Both the position numbers and the translations under genes were made by a program. The notes beneath the pieces were generated by a model that was not told where the DNA came from, ran no database searches, and saw only the letters and a program-made list of their open reading frames with translations. A stretch of DNA of 52,301 nt from positions 2,328,807 through 2,381,107 of the forward strand of contig CP070648.1 in assembly GCA_020354555.1 (NCBI GenBank). Direction: 5' to 3'. Each line of letters begins with the position of its first letter. Positions within the stretch are counted from its first letter, which is position 1. The DNA is from Armatimonadota bacterium. GTDB lineage: Bacteria; Armatimonadota; Hebobacteria; GCA-020354555; CP070648. Positions 25,927 to 37,115 of this stretch are shown here, one piece after another.

Positions 25927-27105
25927 ATGTACTGTGTACGGTCTAGCGAAGAGCTGACCAGCTTCATGGACGGCGAGCTGTCCTCCGGGAGGGCTGCCGA
26001 GATCGAGCGGCACCTCACGGAGTGCGCAGCTTGCCGTCGTGCGCTGAGCCAGCTCAGGCAGACGGCGAGCCTCGTTGGTGCCCTGGCGGAGGTCGAACCG
26101 CCGGCGGACCTGCGGGCTCGCATCGCGCAGAAGGCGGCGCAGCCGCAGCCGGCCGCGCTGGCCTGCGCTGGCGCCCGTGAGCTGCTCGACGAGTACGCTC
26201 ACGGCGAGCTCGGTGACGAAGCGGCGAACAGCGTGCACGCGCACCTGTGCGAGTGCGAAGCGTGCGGCCGCGAGCTGGCGCAGCTCGAGCAGGGCGCCGG
26301 GTTGCTGGGCTCGCTCGCCGACGTCGCGCCGCCACCGCGCATTCGCGAACGCGTACAGCGTGAGGTGGCGCTGCGGTCGCGCCCGGTGTACGCGAAGCCG
26401 ACGTTCCGCGGGCTTGTCGCCACGCTCGCAACGGCGGCGACAGCGGCAGCTGTGATGGTTGCGATGCGGGTGCCCGCCTCGGCGCCGCAGTCGGTAAGGC
26501 TAGCCGAGCAACCGCGGACGGCGCCGGAGGCGACGGTAGCGGAGCCTTCAACCACGCGGACAGCGCCGATGGTCGCTGAGGAAGTCGTCAAGCCGGCTCA
26601 GGAGCAAGTCGCCAGGGCGGTTGCAGGACTGGCGCGAAGCCGCCCGACAGCGGCGACATCGGTCGCAACGACGGCTCAGCCCGCGGCGACGCTGATGGCC
26701 AGCGTGGCGCTCGACGGCACGCCGGCAAGCGCAACCGAGCCGAAGCCTGTTGCGCCGGCGGGTGAGCCGGACGATCCCCCGCTCATGGTCGCCTACGTGG
26801 ACGGCGACGAGATGACGCGCTTCGTTGCGGACGGTGCGCTGCTACCGATCGCAACGCCTGCGCCCCAGCCCGCGGGCGCCGGCCCAGTAGTCGGGTTGGA
26901 GCCGGCAACCACACCGGAGTCACTTCCGCAACCCCACCCGACCCGCGAGACGGTGCGCGCGACCGTGACGCCCAAGGTGGAATCGCCGTTCGCCGAGGTG
27001 CGCCGGGCGCTGAAGAGCGACCGCAAGTCAGAAGCGCCGACCTTCAGGCGCAAGCGGCAACAGGATCGCCTCGCGGCAGGGCCGATCTCGCCGTGGGGCT
27101 TCTGA
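25927..27105 (+). CDS. Membrane protein with two anti-sigma-type zinc-finger domains
   Basis: This 392-residue protein has two putative zf-HC2 modules. The first spans residues 3-40 with His29-x3-Cys33-x2-Cys36 (and Cys3). The second spans 80-117 with His106-x3-Cys110-x2-Cys113 (and Cys80). This is the zinc-binding anti-sigma fold seen in ECF anti-sigma factors. A single transmembrane helix lies at about 162-181, followed by a long Ala/Pro/Thr-rich, probably extracytoplasmic region and a basic C-terminus. The ATG has AGGAGG eight bases upstream. No sigma factor gene is adjacent. It precedes the beta-barrel gene by 85 bases and may be cotranscribed with it. Confidence 0.82.
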   Translation: MYCVRSSEELTSFMDGELSSGRAAEIERHLTECAACRRALSQLRQTASLVGALAEVEPPADLRARIAQKAAQPQPAALACAGARELLDEYAHGELGDEAANSVHAHLCECEACGRELAQLEQGAGLLGSLADVAPPPRIRERVQREVALRSRPVYAKPTFRGLVATLATAATAAAVMVAMRVPASAPQSVRLAEQPRTAPEATVAEPSTTRTAPMVAEEVVKPAQEQVARAVAGLARSRPTAATSVATTAQPAATLMASVALDGTPASATEPKPVAPAGEPDDPPLMVAYVDGDEMTRFVADGALLPIATPAPQPAGAGPVVGLEPATTPESLPQPHPTRETVRATVTPKVESPFAEVRRALKSDRKSEAPTFRRKRQQDRLAAGPISPWGF

Positions 27106-27120
27106 CGGCGTGAGCCGTCA
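27103..27120 (+). terminator. Hairpin at the end of the zinc-finger gene
   Basis: TGACGGC-GTGA-GCCGTCA is a perfect 7-bp stem and tetraloop starting at the stop codon itself. No T-tract follows. It may reduce read-through into the beta-barrel gene or stabilise the upstream message. Confidence 0.35.
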
Positions 27121-27190
27121 TCGCAGTCGAGGGCGGATCGGATAGCAGCGTGTCTCGAATGGTGAACGCTTCCCATAACGAGCAAGGGCG

Positions 27191-30100
27191 ATGAAAAAGA
27201 AGGCGAAACGAAAGACAGCACGGGCCCATATCTCGCCGATCAGAGCCGCGGGGCGCAGCCTCGTTTTCGCGCTTTTACTGGCGCTTCCGTGGGCGGCGCC
27301 TCACGCCGCGTTTGCGCTGACCGCGCCTGACCAGTCGCCGGCGGACGCGAACCCGGTGTATCACGTCGGCGAATCGTTCAACCCCGTGGGCTCCAGCGGG
27401 CTGCCCTTCACGATGATCGACGAACGGCCGGATCCCAAGGCCGCAACCGCGGGCGCGGCGTCACAGATCTGGGGCAGTCAACTCAGTCTGGCCCTCAACG
27501 TGAATTCGAGCCTCGCCAGCAGCGTCTATTACAGCAAGAGCTTGCCCCTCTACGAGGCGCTGCGGCGGAACAGCCAATTCGGAGGATTCGATCCGACATT
27601 GGGGGTGCTCGCTTTTCGCGCCGAGGGCGCGGAGCACGTGCTCGACAGCGGCAGAGCGATCCAGCAGAAGCTGGACTACGCCTCGGGCGCGTTCGCGCTT
27701 CAGGGCTCGTACACCGACGTTGATAAGGATTTCCACACTCCGGGCGCGGGAAGCGTCAGCGTGATCGGAGACCGATCGCCTGTGGATGCCCTGGCGGCGA
27801 TGCGCGGCATGAGCGAGCTTCAGTTCCAGGCCCAGTTCAATCCGTCGGCCGCGTTCGCGCTGAGCACGAGTCAGCGCAAGTCCGTCAACGAGCAGCCCGG
27901 CCACAAAGAGATCGGGATGACGGTGAGCGAGATGGCGCACGCGCTCACCTACCAACTGAGCGGGGATCGCCAGCTCAAGGCGGACTTCCAGAGCCGCGAC
28001 GAGGACTGGCGGGGCCACGGCGCGATCAACATGGAGAAGCTCGCGGCGCACCTGGACGTTACCAGCCGCCTGGCGCTCGACTACAGCTACGACTGGAACA
28101 AGAACGAGCGTCAGGGCCACAAGGAGAAAGGCCGCGACGTTACCGAGATCAAGCAGAGCCTGGTCTACAAGCTGACCGGTGACAGCAAGCTCGCCCTTGA
28201 CTACCGCAAGTTCGACGAGCAGTGGGACGGCAAGGGGCCGATGCAGCTCGAGACCCTGGCCGCGAGTTTGAATCCCACGAGCCGACTTCAGCTCACGTAC
28301 AACCACGACTGGAGCGCCAACGATCGCGACGGCCACAAGGAGAAGGGCCTGACGCGCGATGCCACCAAGACCGGCCTCGCGTACCAGTTGACGGATCAGA
28401 CGCGGCTCGAAGTCAACTACGACGATATCCGCGAGGAATGGGATCGCGGCGACCGCACCGACGCGACGGAGACGCAGATTCGCAACTACGCCGTTCGTCA
28501 TGCCTTCGGCGGCAGCACCAAGGCCGACGTGACGCGGAACCTGACCTCTATCACCTCGGCCGGCGCGACGACCGACATTGACACGACTCAACTCCACCTC
28601 GAACACAAGCCGGGCGAGAGGCTCAACCTCGTCGCGGACTGGATGGACCGAAATCGCAGCGACGGCGGAACCGAGGATCTGACCGCGCTCGCCCTGGACA
28701 CGGCGATCGGCTCCGGCGCCGGCAAGACGGCGATCAAGGCGCTGTATCAACAGCACAGCGACGGCGCGGATGATAAGCAAGTGGACACGTTGTACCGCCT
28801 CGGCGTATCGGCGTCGCCGAGCCCGCTGCTGCAACTGAGGGCGGACTACGAATCGCTCAATCAGCAGGGCCCGAAGGCGGATCATGATTTCGTTCGCACC
28901 AATCTGGGCTTCGCCAGCCAGCTTCACCGATATGCAAAGCTGACCGCCGACTACGCGCGCGAAACCGATAAGGATGTCCAGACCAAATCCGACCGCGGAG
29001 CCAGGATCGAGATCAACCCCGGCTGGCTTACCCTGAGCGGCGGGGTCGCCTTCCAGGAGCGCCAAGGGCAGCCGGATTTGACGACAACCTCCGGCGACCT
29101 GCAGATCAAGTTCGGGCACGCGCTCGCCGACTGGGCCAAGGCGGTGAGCGGCGCCGAGCCGCTCCCGGGCGCTGGCGCACATGGCTTCCGCGGCGCGCCG
29201 GGGTGGTTGAACCTCGGCGACGGCGCGATCACGCTCAACTACATCGCGCGCTCGACCGACGAGCAATCGCACGTGGTCACGCGCAGCCTCGGCTACCAGA
29301 CCATGCTCGGCGACCGCGCGTACGTCAAACTTGCGATGCACAAGAACCCCATGATCAAGAAGAAGGACAAGCTGGTCATGGAGGCGGCGCGGTGGGACAG
29401 CTACGAGGGCGGTCTTGACCTGAGCAGCGGTTTCGCGGCTCTCGGCCGCTTTATTCGCGAGGAGGATCTCAACAGCGGGCGCGCAGCGACGGCGCGCGTG
29501 CTCGGGCTGCGCGGCGCCATCGGCGGCAGCGACACGTTCACCTTCGTTGGCGGCCTGCAGACGGTGCAGCCGGAGGGTGACGCCGCGACCAACTGGCAGT
29601 TCGCCAACGTGAACCTGAAGTTCGGGCGGGCGCTCGCGGACTGGGCCAAGGCGGCCAGCGACGGCGGGCTGTTCGACGACAACACCAAGTACGGCCACCG
29701 TAAGCTGCCCGGCTGGGCGGCTTTCGCAGACGGCGGACTAAGCCTGCAGTATATGTCGCGCGAGTCGGAGACAGGCGACCAGCTGATTGCCTCCGCGGCG
29801 GGGTATCAGACGATGCTCGGCGACCGCGCCTATGTCAAGCTGTCGTTCCAGCAGAACCCGCTGACCGACAAGGGCAAGGTGATTCCGGTTGACCGCAAGC
29901 TCTACGAAGTCGGGCGGCGCTTCGGCGGGAAGTTCATGGCGCTCGCGCGCTTCATCACCGACGATAACCTCGCCGAGTCCAAGTCGCTGCGCACCAGCAT
30001 GCTCGGCCTGCGCAGCCGGCTGTCGGAGCGCGAGCGGCTGGAGACCGTCATCGTGCTCGACGACGTGTCGAGCCAGGGCCAGCGCTATCGCTCCACCACC

Positions 30101-30244
30101 TACGGCCTCGAATACGCGCGAGAGGTCAACGACGGCCATTACCTGATCGTCAAGGGCACCCTCACCCGCGACGACCGCCCCGGCGTGTCGGACGAGCTGC
30201 GGGATAACTACCAGGTCGACTTCGCTTACAAGAAGGCGATCTAG
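27191..30244 (+). CDS. Large repetitive outer-membrane beta-barrel-like protein
   Basis: This 1017-residue protein has a Lys/Arg-rich N-terminus, a hydrophobic signal segment (about 22-42) and cleavage near AFA-LTAP. The rest is built of alternating polar/aromatic strands such as LQLTYNHDW and LALDYRKFDEQW, typical of transmembrane beta-hairpins. Three 72-residue units begin with GHKE at residues 237, 309 and 381. Two 170-residue units begin with KFG(H/R)ALADWAKA at 640 and 810, each with the block GYQTMLGDRAYVKL. The C-terminus (YQVDFAYKKAI) looks like a final strand. I do not recognise a named family. It is probably a surface porin-like or adhesion barrel, and it supports a diderm envelope. 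The ribosome site is weak (AAGGGCG next to ATG). Confidence 0.8.
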   Translation: MKKKAKRKTARAHISPIRAAGRSLVFALLLALPWAAPHAAFALTAPDQSPADANPVYHVGESFNPVGSSGLPFTMIDERPDPKAATAGAASQIWGSQLSLALNVNSSLASSVYYSKSLPLYEALRRNSQFGGFDPTLGVLAFRAEGAEHVLDSGRAIQQKLDYASGAFALQGSYTDVDKDFHTPGAGSVSVIGDRSPVDALAAMRGMSELQFQAQFNPSAAFALSTSQRKSVNEQPGHKEIGMTVSEMAHALTYQLSGDRQLKADFQSRDEDWRGHGAINMEKLAAHLDVTSRLALDYSYDWNKNERQGHKEKGRDVTEIKQSLVYKLTGDSKLALDYRKFDEQWDGKGPMQLETLAASLNPTSRLQLTYNHDWSANDRDGHKEKGLTRDATKTGLAYQLTDQTRLEVNYDDIREEWDRGDRTDATETQIRNYAVRHAFGGSTKADVTRNLTSITSAGATTDIDTTQLHLEHKPGERLNLVADWMDRNRSDGGTEDLTALALDTAIGSGAGKTAIKALYQQHSDGADDKQVDTLYRLGVSASPSPLLQLRADYESLNQQGPKADHDFVRTNLGFASQLHRYAKLTADYARETDKDVQTKSDRGARIEINPGWLTLSGGVAFQERQGQPDLTTTSGDLQIKFGHALADWAKAVSGAEPLPGAGAHGFRGAPGWLNLGDGAITLNYIARSTDEQSHVVTRSLGYQTMLGDRAYVKLAMHKNPMIKKKDKLVMEAARWDSYEGGLDLSSGFAALGRFIREEDLNSGRAATARVLGLRGAIGGSDTFTFVGGLQTVQPEGDAATNWQFANVNLKFGRALADWAKAASDGGLFDDNTKYGHRKLPGWAAFADGGLSLQYMSRESETGDQLIASAAGYQTMLGDRAYVKLSFQQNPLTDKGKVIPVDRKLYEVGRRFGGKFMALARFITDDNLAESKSLRTSMLGLRSRLSERERLETVIVLDDVSSQGQRYRSTTYGLEYAREVNDGHYLIVKGTLTRDDRPGVSDELRDNYQVDFAYKKAI
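27899..28546 (+). repeat. Three tandem 216-bp coding repeats
   Basis: Units start at 27899, 28115 and 28331, each opening with codons for Gly-His-Lys-Glu and spaced exactly 216 bases (72 residues). They share a core of two strands followed by a D-x-x-x-E-x-W motif. The third unit diverges after about 45 residues. They lie within the beta-barrel gene and indicate growth by duplication. Confidence 0.8.
29108..30127 (+). repeat. Two tandem 510-bp coding repeats
   Basis: Units start at 29108 and 29618, both at codons for K-F-G-(H/R)-A-L-A-D-W-A-K-A. They share GYQTMLGDRAYVKL, then an F(M/A)ALxRFI block and an LRTSMLGLR-like block in the same order. Both lie inside the beta-barrel gene. Confidence 0.8.
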
Positions 30245-30496
30245 CGCACCGCGCTTCGTCCTCACCCTCGCATCTTCTGCCGCACAACACCGGACACCAT
30301 TTCGCTGAATCTCTGAGCGTCTCACACTGCGTCCGTGCGCCTGCCGCCGCGGCGGGATCGCCGACAAATGCGTAGCGGAGTATTGGCCGACGGCCACATG
30401 CAGCCGCGCGACAGCCAGGGCCGAAAGGCGGCGCGGTGTTCGGCGAATGGCGCGAGATACGCCGGCGCTTGCCTGGGGCGGGGGGCGGAGCCGGGG

Positions 30497-31444
30497 CTAC
30501 GGGTTCAGCTTGACCGAGCCAATCACATCGCGGAGGGACGAGATGCGTTCGCGGCGCAGGAACTCGCGGATCCCCTGCGCGATTTCCTGGGGCTTGTTCG
30601 GGTCGGCGAGCAGACACGTGCCGAGGCCGACAGCGGTGGCGCCGGCGATCATCAACTCGATCGCATCGTCGGCATCCCACACGCCGCCCATGCCGATGAC
30701 CGGAACCTCGACTGACTGCGCGACGCGATAGACGCGCAGCACCGCCGCCGGCCGTATCGCGGGGCCCGACAATCCGCCGAAGTTGCCGCCGAGCAGCGGC
30801 CGCCGGGTGCGGATATCAATGCACATGGCGGTGAACGTGTTGACGAGCGCGATGATGTCGGCGCCAGCGCTTTCGCACGCGACGGCGATGTCGGCGATAT
30901 CCGTGACGTTGGGCGTCAGCTTCGCGATGAGCGGGCGATCCCAGGCGGAGCGGCAGGCGGCAACGACTGCGGCCGCGGTTTCGGGATCTGCGCCGAACGC
31001 CATGCCGTGCTGCTCAACATTGGGGCAGGAGATGTTCAGTTCGAGCGCTGCCAGCCCGTCGGCTGCGGCGAGTCGGCGCGCCATTTCGGCGAACTCATCG
31101 AGCGTTTCGCCGGCGATGCTGGCAATGAGGTTCAGACCCAACTCCCGCGCGCGCGGGAGCTTGTCGGCGAGGAACGCATCAAGCCCGGGGTTCTCCAGCC
31201 CGATGGAGTTGACAAGGCCGGCGGGAGTCTCGACCGTTCGCGCGCCGGGCGGGTTGCCTGCGCGCGGCCGCAGCGTGGTCGTCTTCAGGACGAACGCGCC
31301 GAGGTGTCGCAGCTGCGGCGAGCCGACGAATTCCTCACCGTAGCCCCAGATGCCGGACGCGGCGACGAGCGGCGTGCGCAAGCGCATGCCGGCGAGAGTG
31401 ACCCCCATCGTGGCGGTTTTCGCTTTCGATCTTGCCGGTGTCAT
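30497..31444 (-). CDS. pyrD: Dihydroorotate dehydrogenase B, catalytic subunit
   Basis: This flavoprotein oxidises dihydroorotate to orotate in pyrimidine synthesis. The 315-residue protein is class 1B: the catalytic base is the Cys in LELNISCPNVEQHG, and FMN-binding segments VNSIGLENPG, IAKLTPNVTDI and VPVIGMGGVWDADDAIE are present. Class 1B enzymes pass electrons to NAD through PyrK, encoded 46 bases upstream in the same operon. The ATG at 31444 adds about 12 residues before the MGVTLAG core; a shorter start at that second Met is possible. It is the last gene of the murJ-pyrD operon. Confidence 0.95.
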   Translation of the reverse strand: MTPARSKAKTATMGVTLAGMRLRTPLVAASGIWGYGEEFVGSPQLRHLGAFVLKTTTLRPRAGNPPGARTVETPAGLVNSIGLENPGLDAFLADKLPRARELGLNLIASIAGETLDEFAEMARRLAAADGLAALELNISCPNVEQHGMAFGADPETAAAVVAACRSAWDRPLIAKLTPNVTDIADIAVACESAGADIIALVNTFTAMCIDIRTRRPLLGGNFGGLSGPAIRPAAVLRVYRVAQSVEVPVIGMGGVWDADDAIELMIAGATAVGLGTCLLADPNKPQEIAQGIREFLRRERISSLRDVIGSVKLNP

Positions 31445-31490
31445 GTTCGTTGTCGCGGCTCAGGGCACGGCACACGGTGACCCACATCGG

Positions 31491-32864
31491 TCATCCCGCG
31501 GTCGCCGTAATCTCTTCCCACGCCACCTCTTCGGCGCGAAATGCCGGGCCGTCGCGGCAGACCGTGCGATAGACGGGTTCGCCGCTTTCCGAGCGCATCC
31601 GCACCACGCATCCCCGGCACACGCCCATGCCGCAGGCCATGCGCTGTTCCATCAGCACCTGCACCGGGATATGCGGCTCAGTGATGCGCGCGATCTCACG
31701 GAGCATCCCGCCCGGCCCGCACGCGAATATCTCTGTGTCGTTGCCCATCATCTCCCTGAGATGTCGTTCCAGATACTCCGTGACGAGCAACCCATCTTCC
31801 TGCTCAGTCACGAGCGTGGCCACAGCGCCGATTCCTTCGAAATCCTGCGGCGTCAGGGGCGCGCTCGCGCGATCGACGGCCCCGAGCAGGGCCACAACGT
31901 CTCGGCCCTGGCGGCGCAGCTCTTGCGCCAGGGCGAACAGCGGCCCCGCGCCGATGCCGCCGGCGACGAGCACCGCACGGCCCAGGCTCGGGCGTATCTC
32001 AATCGGCCTGCCCAACGGGCCGCGCAGCGACAGCGCCTCCCCGGCGCGCATCTGCGCCAAGCGCTGCGTCCCGCGCCCGACGACCTTGAACAGGACGTCG
32101 AAGGTTGCGCCCCGGCCCGGCTCGATGATGCTCGATAACTCAGGCGGCAAAGGCGATTGCTCCGAAAGCCGTTCCGGCTCATAGTCGGGGCCGACAAAGC
32201 GGTGGAAGCCGAATGGCCGGCGCAGAAGCGGCAGTTTGGGATCAACCGTAGGTGCGACAGATTCGCGCCACGGCTTGTTCTTCGCGTCGGCGAACGACCG
32301 GAGTTGATCGCGTGTGACGCATCCGAGGAGCATGAACTGCCCGGCGCGTGCGGCCTCAGCTACCGGCTCGCACGCCAACGTCATGCGGTATGCGTCGCCG
32401 CCGCGCGGCTCGATCGCGCGGACCTCGGCGCGGGCTTCGCGGGCCGGGCGGCTCATTGGCTGCGGGACGGTGGCGCCGCGGAAGTAGCGCTCGAGGTTGC
32501 GGGTGAGGACCGCCGACCACCCCTCGCGCCGCAGTGTATTGGCCTCCTCGGCGCGGTCAACGAGGGCGAGACAGCGAACGCGATTCGGCCCCGGGAATCT
32601 CGACGAAGGCCGGCCCGCGGACGCTGCCTCGAGCCGGTAGGCTACGCGCTTGCCGTCGAGCCACAGCATGCCGACGTGCGCGAGCTGCCCCGGCAGGCCG
32701 GGGCAGCGGTTGTTGAGAACGGCATCGCTGATGAACGCGGGGCACGGGCTGCACCTCGTCTGCAGCACCGCCCGATAGGCTGCGCCCACCCACACCTCCA
32801 GACCCCGCTCGCGAGCCTGAAAGGCCAACCGGCAGAGCAGTCGCGCCTGGGCGCGCTCCATCAT
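31491..32864 (-). CDS. pyrK: Dihydroorotate dehydrogenase electron-transfer subunit PyrK with N-terminal extension
   Basis: PyrK carries FAD and a [2Fe-2S] cluster and links PyrD to NAD. From about residue 140 the 457-residue protein is PyrK-like: an FAD-binding barrel (RRPFGFHRF), VLVAGGIGAGPLFALAQEL, and cluster ligands Cys411, Cys416, Cys419 and Cys436 in CGMGVCRGC...C. Typical PyrK is about 260-280 residues. Here about 135 residues precede it, with a Cys-rich patch RCSPCPAF...NNRCPG at 37-56, in a domain I cannot name; a Pro/Glu-rich insert also lies at about 205-250. The start ATG at 32864 overlaps the stop of the upstream gene (ATGATG with TGA), arguing that the extension is translated. 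An internal Met137 (32456) would give a classical PyrK. Confidence 0.88.
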   Translation of the reverse strand: MMERAQARLLCRLAFQARERGLEVWVGAAYRAVLQTRCSPCPAFISDAVLNNRCPGLPGQLAHVGMLWLDGKRVAYRLEAASAGRPSSRFPGPNRVRCLALVDRAEEANTLRREGWSAVLTRNLERYFRGATVPQPMSRPAREARAEVRAIEPRGGDAYRMTLACEPVAEAARAGQFMLLGCVTRDQLRSFADAKNKPWRESVAPTVDPKLPLLRRPFGFHRFVGPDYEPERLSEQSPLPPELSSIIEPGRGATFDVLFKVVGRGTQRLAQMRAGEALSLRGPLGRPIEIRPSLGRAVLVAGGIGAGPLFALAQELRRQGRDVVALLGAVDRASAPLTPQDFEGIGAVATLVTEQEDGLLVTEYLERHLREMMGNDTEIFACGPGGMLREIARITEPHIPVQVLMEQRMACGMGVCRGCVVRMRSESGEPVYRTVCRDGPAFRAEEVAWEEITATAG

Positions 32865-34138
32865 CTCACGCGAACGAGCACGACGTAGGTCTTTGACTCC
32901 GGATTGGCGCCGGTCGCGTCACTGACGATGACCGTCGCCTCGTAATCCCCCGGCTGGTCATACACGTTGGTCACGCGCGTGCCGGTCGCTTGCGTCTCGA
33001 CGCCGTCGGAGTTGTCGAAGTCCCACACCGCCTGCACGGGGGCGAGACCGCCCTTGGCATCGGCGAGAAACGTCACGGGCTGGCCGGTTCTCGCGATCGC
33101 CGGGTAGGCAACCGGCTTCGCCCCGAGTGGTGAGGTGTCCAGGGTGATCTTCATCTCGCCAACGTAGAAGATATCCGGTCGCTCGCTGAAAACGGCGATC
33201 CTCTCGAGCTGGTCGCCCAGAGGTCCCTTGAACTCGCTGAGCGGGAAGCCGACGCGCGTCCATCCCGAGGCGTTGCGATCCCCGGGGTGGATCGGATAGT
33301 CGGCAAGCACTGCGGTGCCCTTATCGGTTGTGAGCTGGACGCGAAAGCCATCGGTCTGGAACGCGGCTTCCGCAGCCGGCGCGGGGCCGGTCGGTATCGG
33401 TGCCGGCGCCGGCTTTGCTTGAGGCGTGGGCTGGGTGCGGCGATACGTCGTCCGCGTCGCCCCCGGCGTGCGGCGCATAACAGTCCCCAACCTGCCCGCT
33501 GACGCGCGCGAGGACGGCAGCACCCGAGAGGTGCGACTGTCACGCCTTCCGCCGAGCCCGACTCCACCGAGACCGGTGGATGTCCGCCGAGTGGTGCGCG
33601 GCGCAACACGCGCACCCGTACGCGTGGGCTGTGATGGGCGGCGCGCAGGGGCGACCGTCGTGCGCGACGAGGTCCTGTCGCGCCCGCCTCCCATCCTCAG
33701 GCCGCTCAGGCTCAGGCGGAGCTGGCCGCCTCTCTCCTCGGCGCTCCCGCCAGGCACGCGGTCGGCTCCGCCCACCGCGGACTCGGTGCCCGCTGCTGCC
33801 TTGGGCTTCGGGCGTGCGAAGTGAGGGCGCAGCCACATCTCAATGTAGGCGTTGGGCTGCCCGGCGTAGCCGGAGATGTCAATCGGGGTCGCGAAGTCAA
33901 TCCGTCCGCCCTGGAAGTCCCCGTGTGAGACGAGCTTGAGCGCACTCGCGCCCTGGTACCGGACGTCGGTGACCTCCTGAAGACTGCCGCTGCCCCACGA
34001 GCCCAGCGCCAGCGGGACCGGAGCCGTCTTCACGTCACCAGTGTAGATCAGCGTTTCCTGTGCCGCCGTCGCGATACCGCTCACCGCAAGGAGCGCTCCG
34101 AGAGTCCCGACCGCCGCGATCGTCACGTATCTCATCAT
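32861..34138 (-). CDS. Secreted protein with C-terminal PKD domain
   Basis: The protein has about 425 residues. A signal peptide (about 1-26) precedes a beta-rich region with FQGGRIDFATPIDISGY and YIEMWLRPHF, like a galactose-binding/jelly-roll module. An Arg/Thr/Pro/Ser-rich disordered linker follows (about 112-250). The second half of the jelly-roll region comes next (WTRVGFPLSEFKGPLG), then a PKD domain in the last 85 residues (AVWDFDNSDGVETQATG, NVYDQPGDYEATVIVSDATG). It probably acts at the cell surface in binding or adhesion. The ATG at 34138 is preferred because AGGTGATC, fully complementary to the 16S tail, lies just upstream. It sits oddly between hemW and pyrK, overlapping pyrK by four bases. 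Confidence 0.8.
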   Translation of the reverse strand: MMRYVTIAAVGTLGALLAVSGIATAAQETLIYTGDVKTAPVPLALGSWGSGSLQEVTDVRYQGASALKLVSHGDFQGGRIDFATPIDISGYAGQPNAYIEMWLRPHFARPKPKAAAGTESAVGGADRVPGGSAEERGGQLRLSLSGLRMGGGRDRTSSRTTVAPARRPSQPTRTGARVAPRTTRRTSTGLGGVGLGGRRDSRTSRVLPSSRASAGRLGTVMRRTPGATRTTYRRTQPTPQAKPAPAPIPTGPAPAAEAAFQTDGFRVQLTTDKGTAVLADYPIHPGDRNASGWTRVGFPLSEFKGPLGDQLERIAVFSERPDIFYVGEMKITLDTSPLGAKPVAYPAIARTGQPVTFLADAKGGLAPVQAVWDFDNSDGVETQATGTRVTNVYDQPGDYEATVIVSDATGANPESKTYVVLVRVR

Positions 34139-34162
34139 CGGGATCACCTACCTTCGGCCCTG

Positions 34163-35299
34163 TCAGGCCATGATCCGCATTCCGACCTCACTCGCGAGGA
34201 GCATGCCGCGCTCGGTGAGGGCAAGCCGCGAGCCGGTCATTGTCGCCAGTCCCGCCCGCACCAACTCCTCGATGTGGTTTCTGTATTCGTTGACAGCATC
34301 CCTGCCGCACCGCGCGCCCAACTGCGCCAGGCACGAGCCCTCCACGGTGCGCAACTCGAGTATCAGCCCCTCGTCCATTCTGCGTCGCGCCGCAAGCCGT
34401 TCAACGTACGCCACGGGCAGTACGCCGCGGCGCACCATGGCGCGGTATTGCCCCGGGCACGCCGTATTCGCCCACCGCAGCCCCCGGACGCTCGAATGCG
34501 CCCCCGCGCCCAGGCCGACGTAGTCGCCATCGCGCCAGTACTTCTCATTGTGCCGGCAGCGGCGCCCCGGCAAGGCGAAATTGGAGATCTCGTAGTGCTC
34601 GTAGCCGGCGGCGAGCAGCATATGTCGCGCCGCCGCGTACATCTCAGCTTCGGTCTCCTCCCCCACTCCCACAAGGTCTCCCGCGAGCTGCCGACGATGG
34701 AACTCAGTGCCCGGCTCAATGGTCAGGCAGTACGTCGAAATGTGCTCCGCGCGTAGGCTCATGGCCTGCTCCAGCGTCGCCCTCCACTGCCGCTGCCCCT
34801 GGCCGGGCACGCCGAAGATCAGATCCAGGGAGACGTTCTCCCACCCCGCCCCGCGTGCATCTTGCACCGCCTCGCGGGCGCGCCGCGCGTCGTGCCTTCG
34901 ACCAAGCGTGCTGAGCACCTCGTCGTCGAAGGACTGCGCGCCGATGCTCAGCCGGTTGAACCCAACTCGGCGCAGTTCGGCGAGGGAGTCCCGCGTAAGC
35001 GATTCCGGATTTGCTTCGACCGTGATCTCGACATCGTCCGCGAGAGGAAGGCGCACCTCAATCGCGCGCAACAACTCGCCGAGCAGCGCGGGACGCAGCA
35101 TCGTCGGCGTGCCGCCGCCAAAGTACACCGTGCCCGCAGCAGCGTCGCCGTCCAGCCGCAGTCGCACCTCCTCGCTGACGGCGGGCACGTAGGCCTCGAT
35201 CTCGCCGTCGGTGGCCGGCCGCGAGTCGAAGCTGCAGTACGGGCATTTGCCCGTGCAGAACGGAACGTGGACGTAGATCCCGAGATGCTCTGCGGACAC
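34163..35299 (-). CDS. hemW: Radical SAM heme chaperone HemW
   Basis: The 378-residue protein is of the HemW/HemN-like radical SAM family, believed to insert heme into proteins rather than oxidise coproporphyrinogen. Cluster ligands Cys15, Cys19 and Cys22 lie in [12 protein letters not shown]. Other motifs are [31 protein letters not shown] and the C-terminal [20 protein letters not shown] followed by a winged-helix-like end. The GTG at 35299 is three bases past the lepA stop. The lepA-hemW pairing is common in many bacteria. Confidence 0.93.
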   Translation of the reverse strand: MSAEHLGIYVHVPFCTGKCPYCSFDSRPATDGEIEAYVPAVSEEVRLRLDGDAAAGTVYFGGGTPTMLRPALLGELLRAIEVRLPLADDVEITVEANPESLTRDSLAELRRVGFNRLSIGAQSFDDEVLSTLGRRHDARRAREAVQDARGAGWENVSLDLIFGVPGQGQRQWRATLEQAMSLRAEHISTYCLTIEPGTEFHRRQLAGDLVGVGEETEAEMYAAARHMLLAAGYEHYEISNFALPGRRCRHNEKYWRDGDYVGLGAGAHSSVRGLRWANTACPGQYRAMVRRGVLPVAYVERLAARRRMDEGLILELRTVEGSCLAQLGARCGRDAVNEYRNHIEELVRAGLATMTGSRLALTERGMLLASEVGMRIMA

Positions 35300-35302
35300 G
35301 TC

Positions 35303-37111
<1,809 letters not shown>

Positions 37112-37115
37112 CGTG

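Noticed and set aside
27461-29698. A 745-codon minus-strand frame opposite the beta-barrel gene
   Set aside because: Its composition is Ala/Arg/Val-rich with no domain. The plus-strand frame has a signal peptide and ordered repeats.
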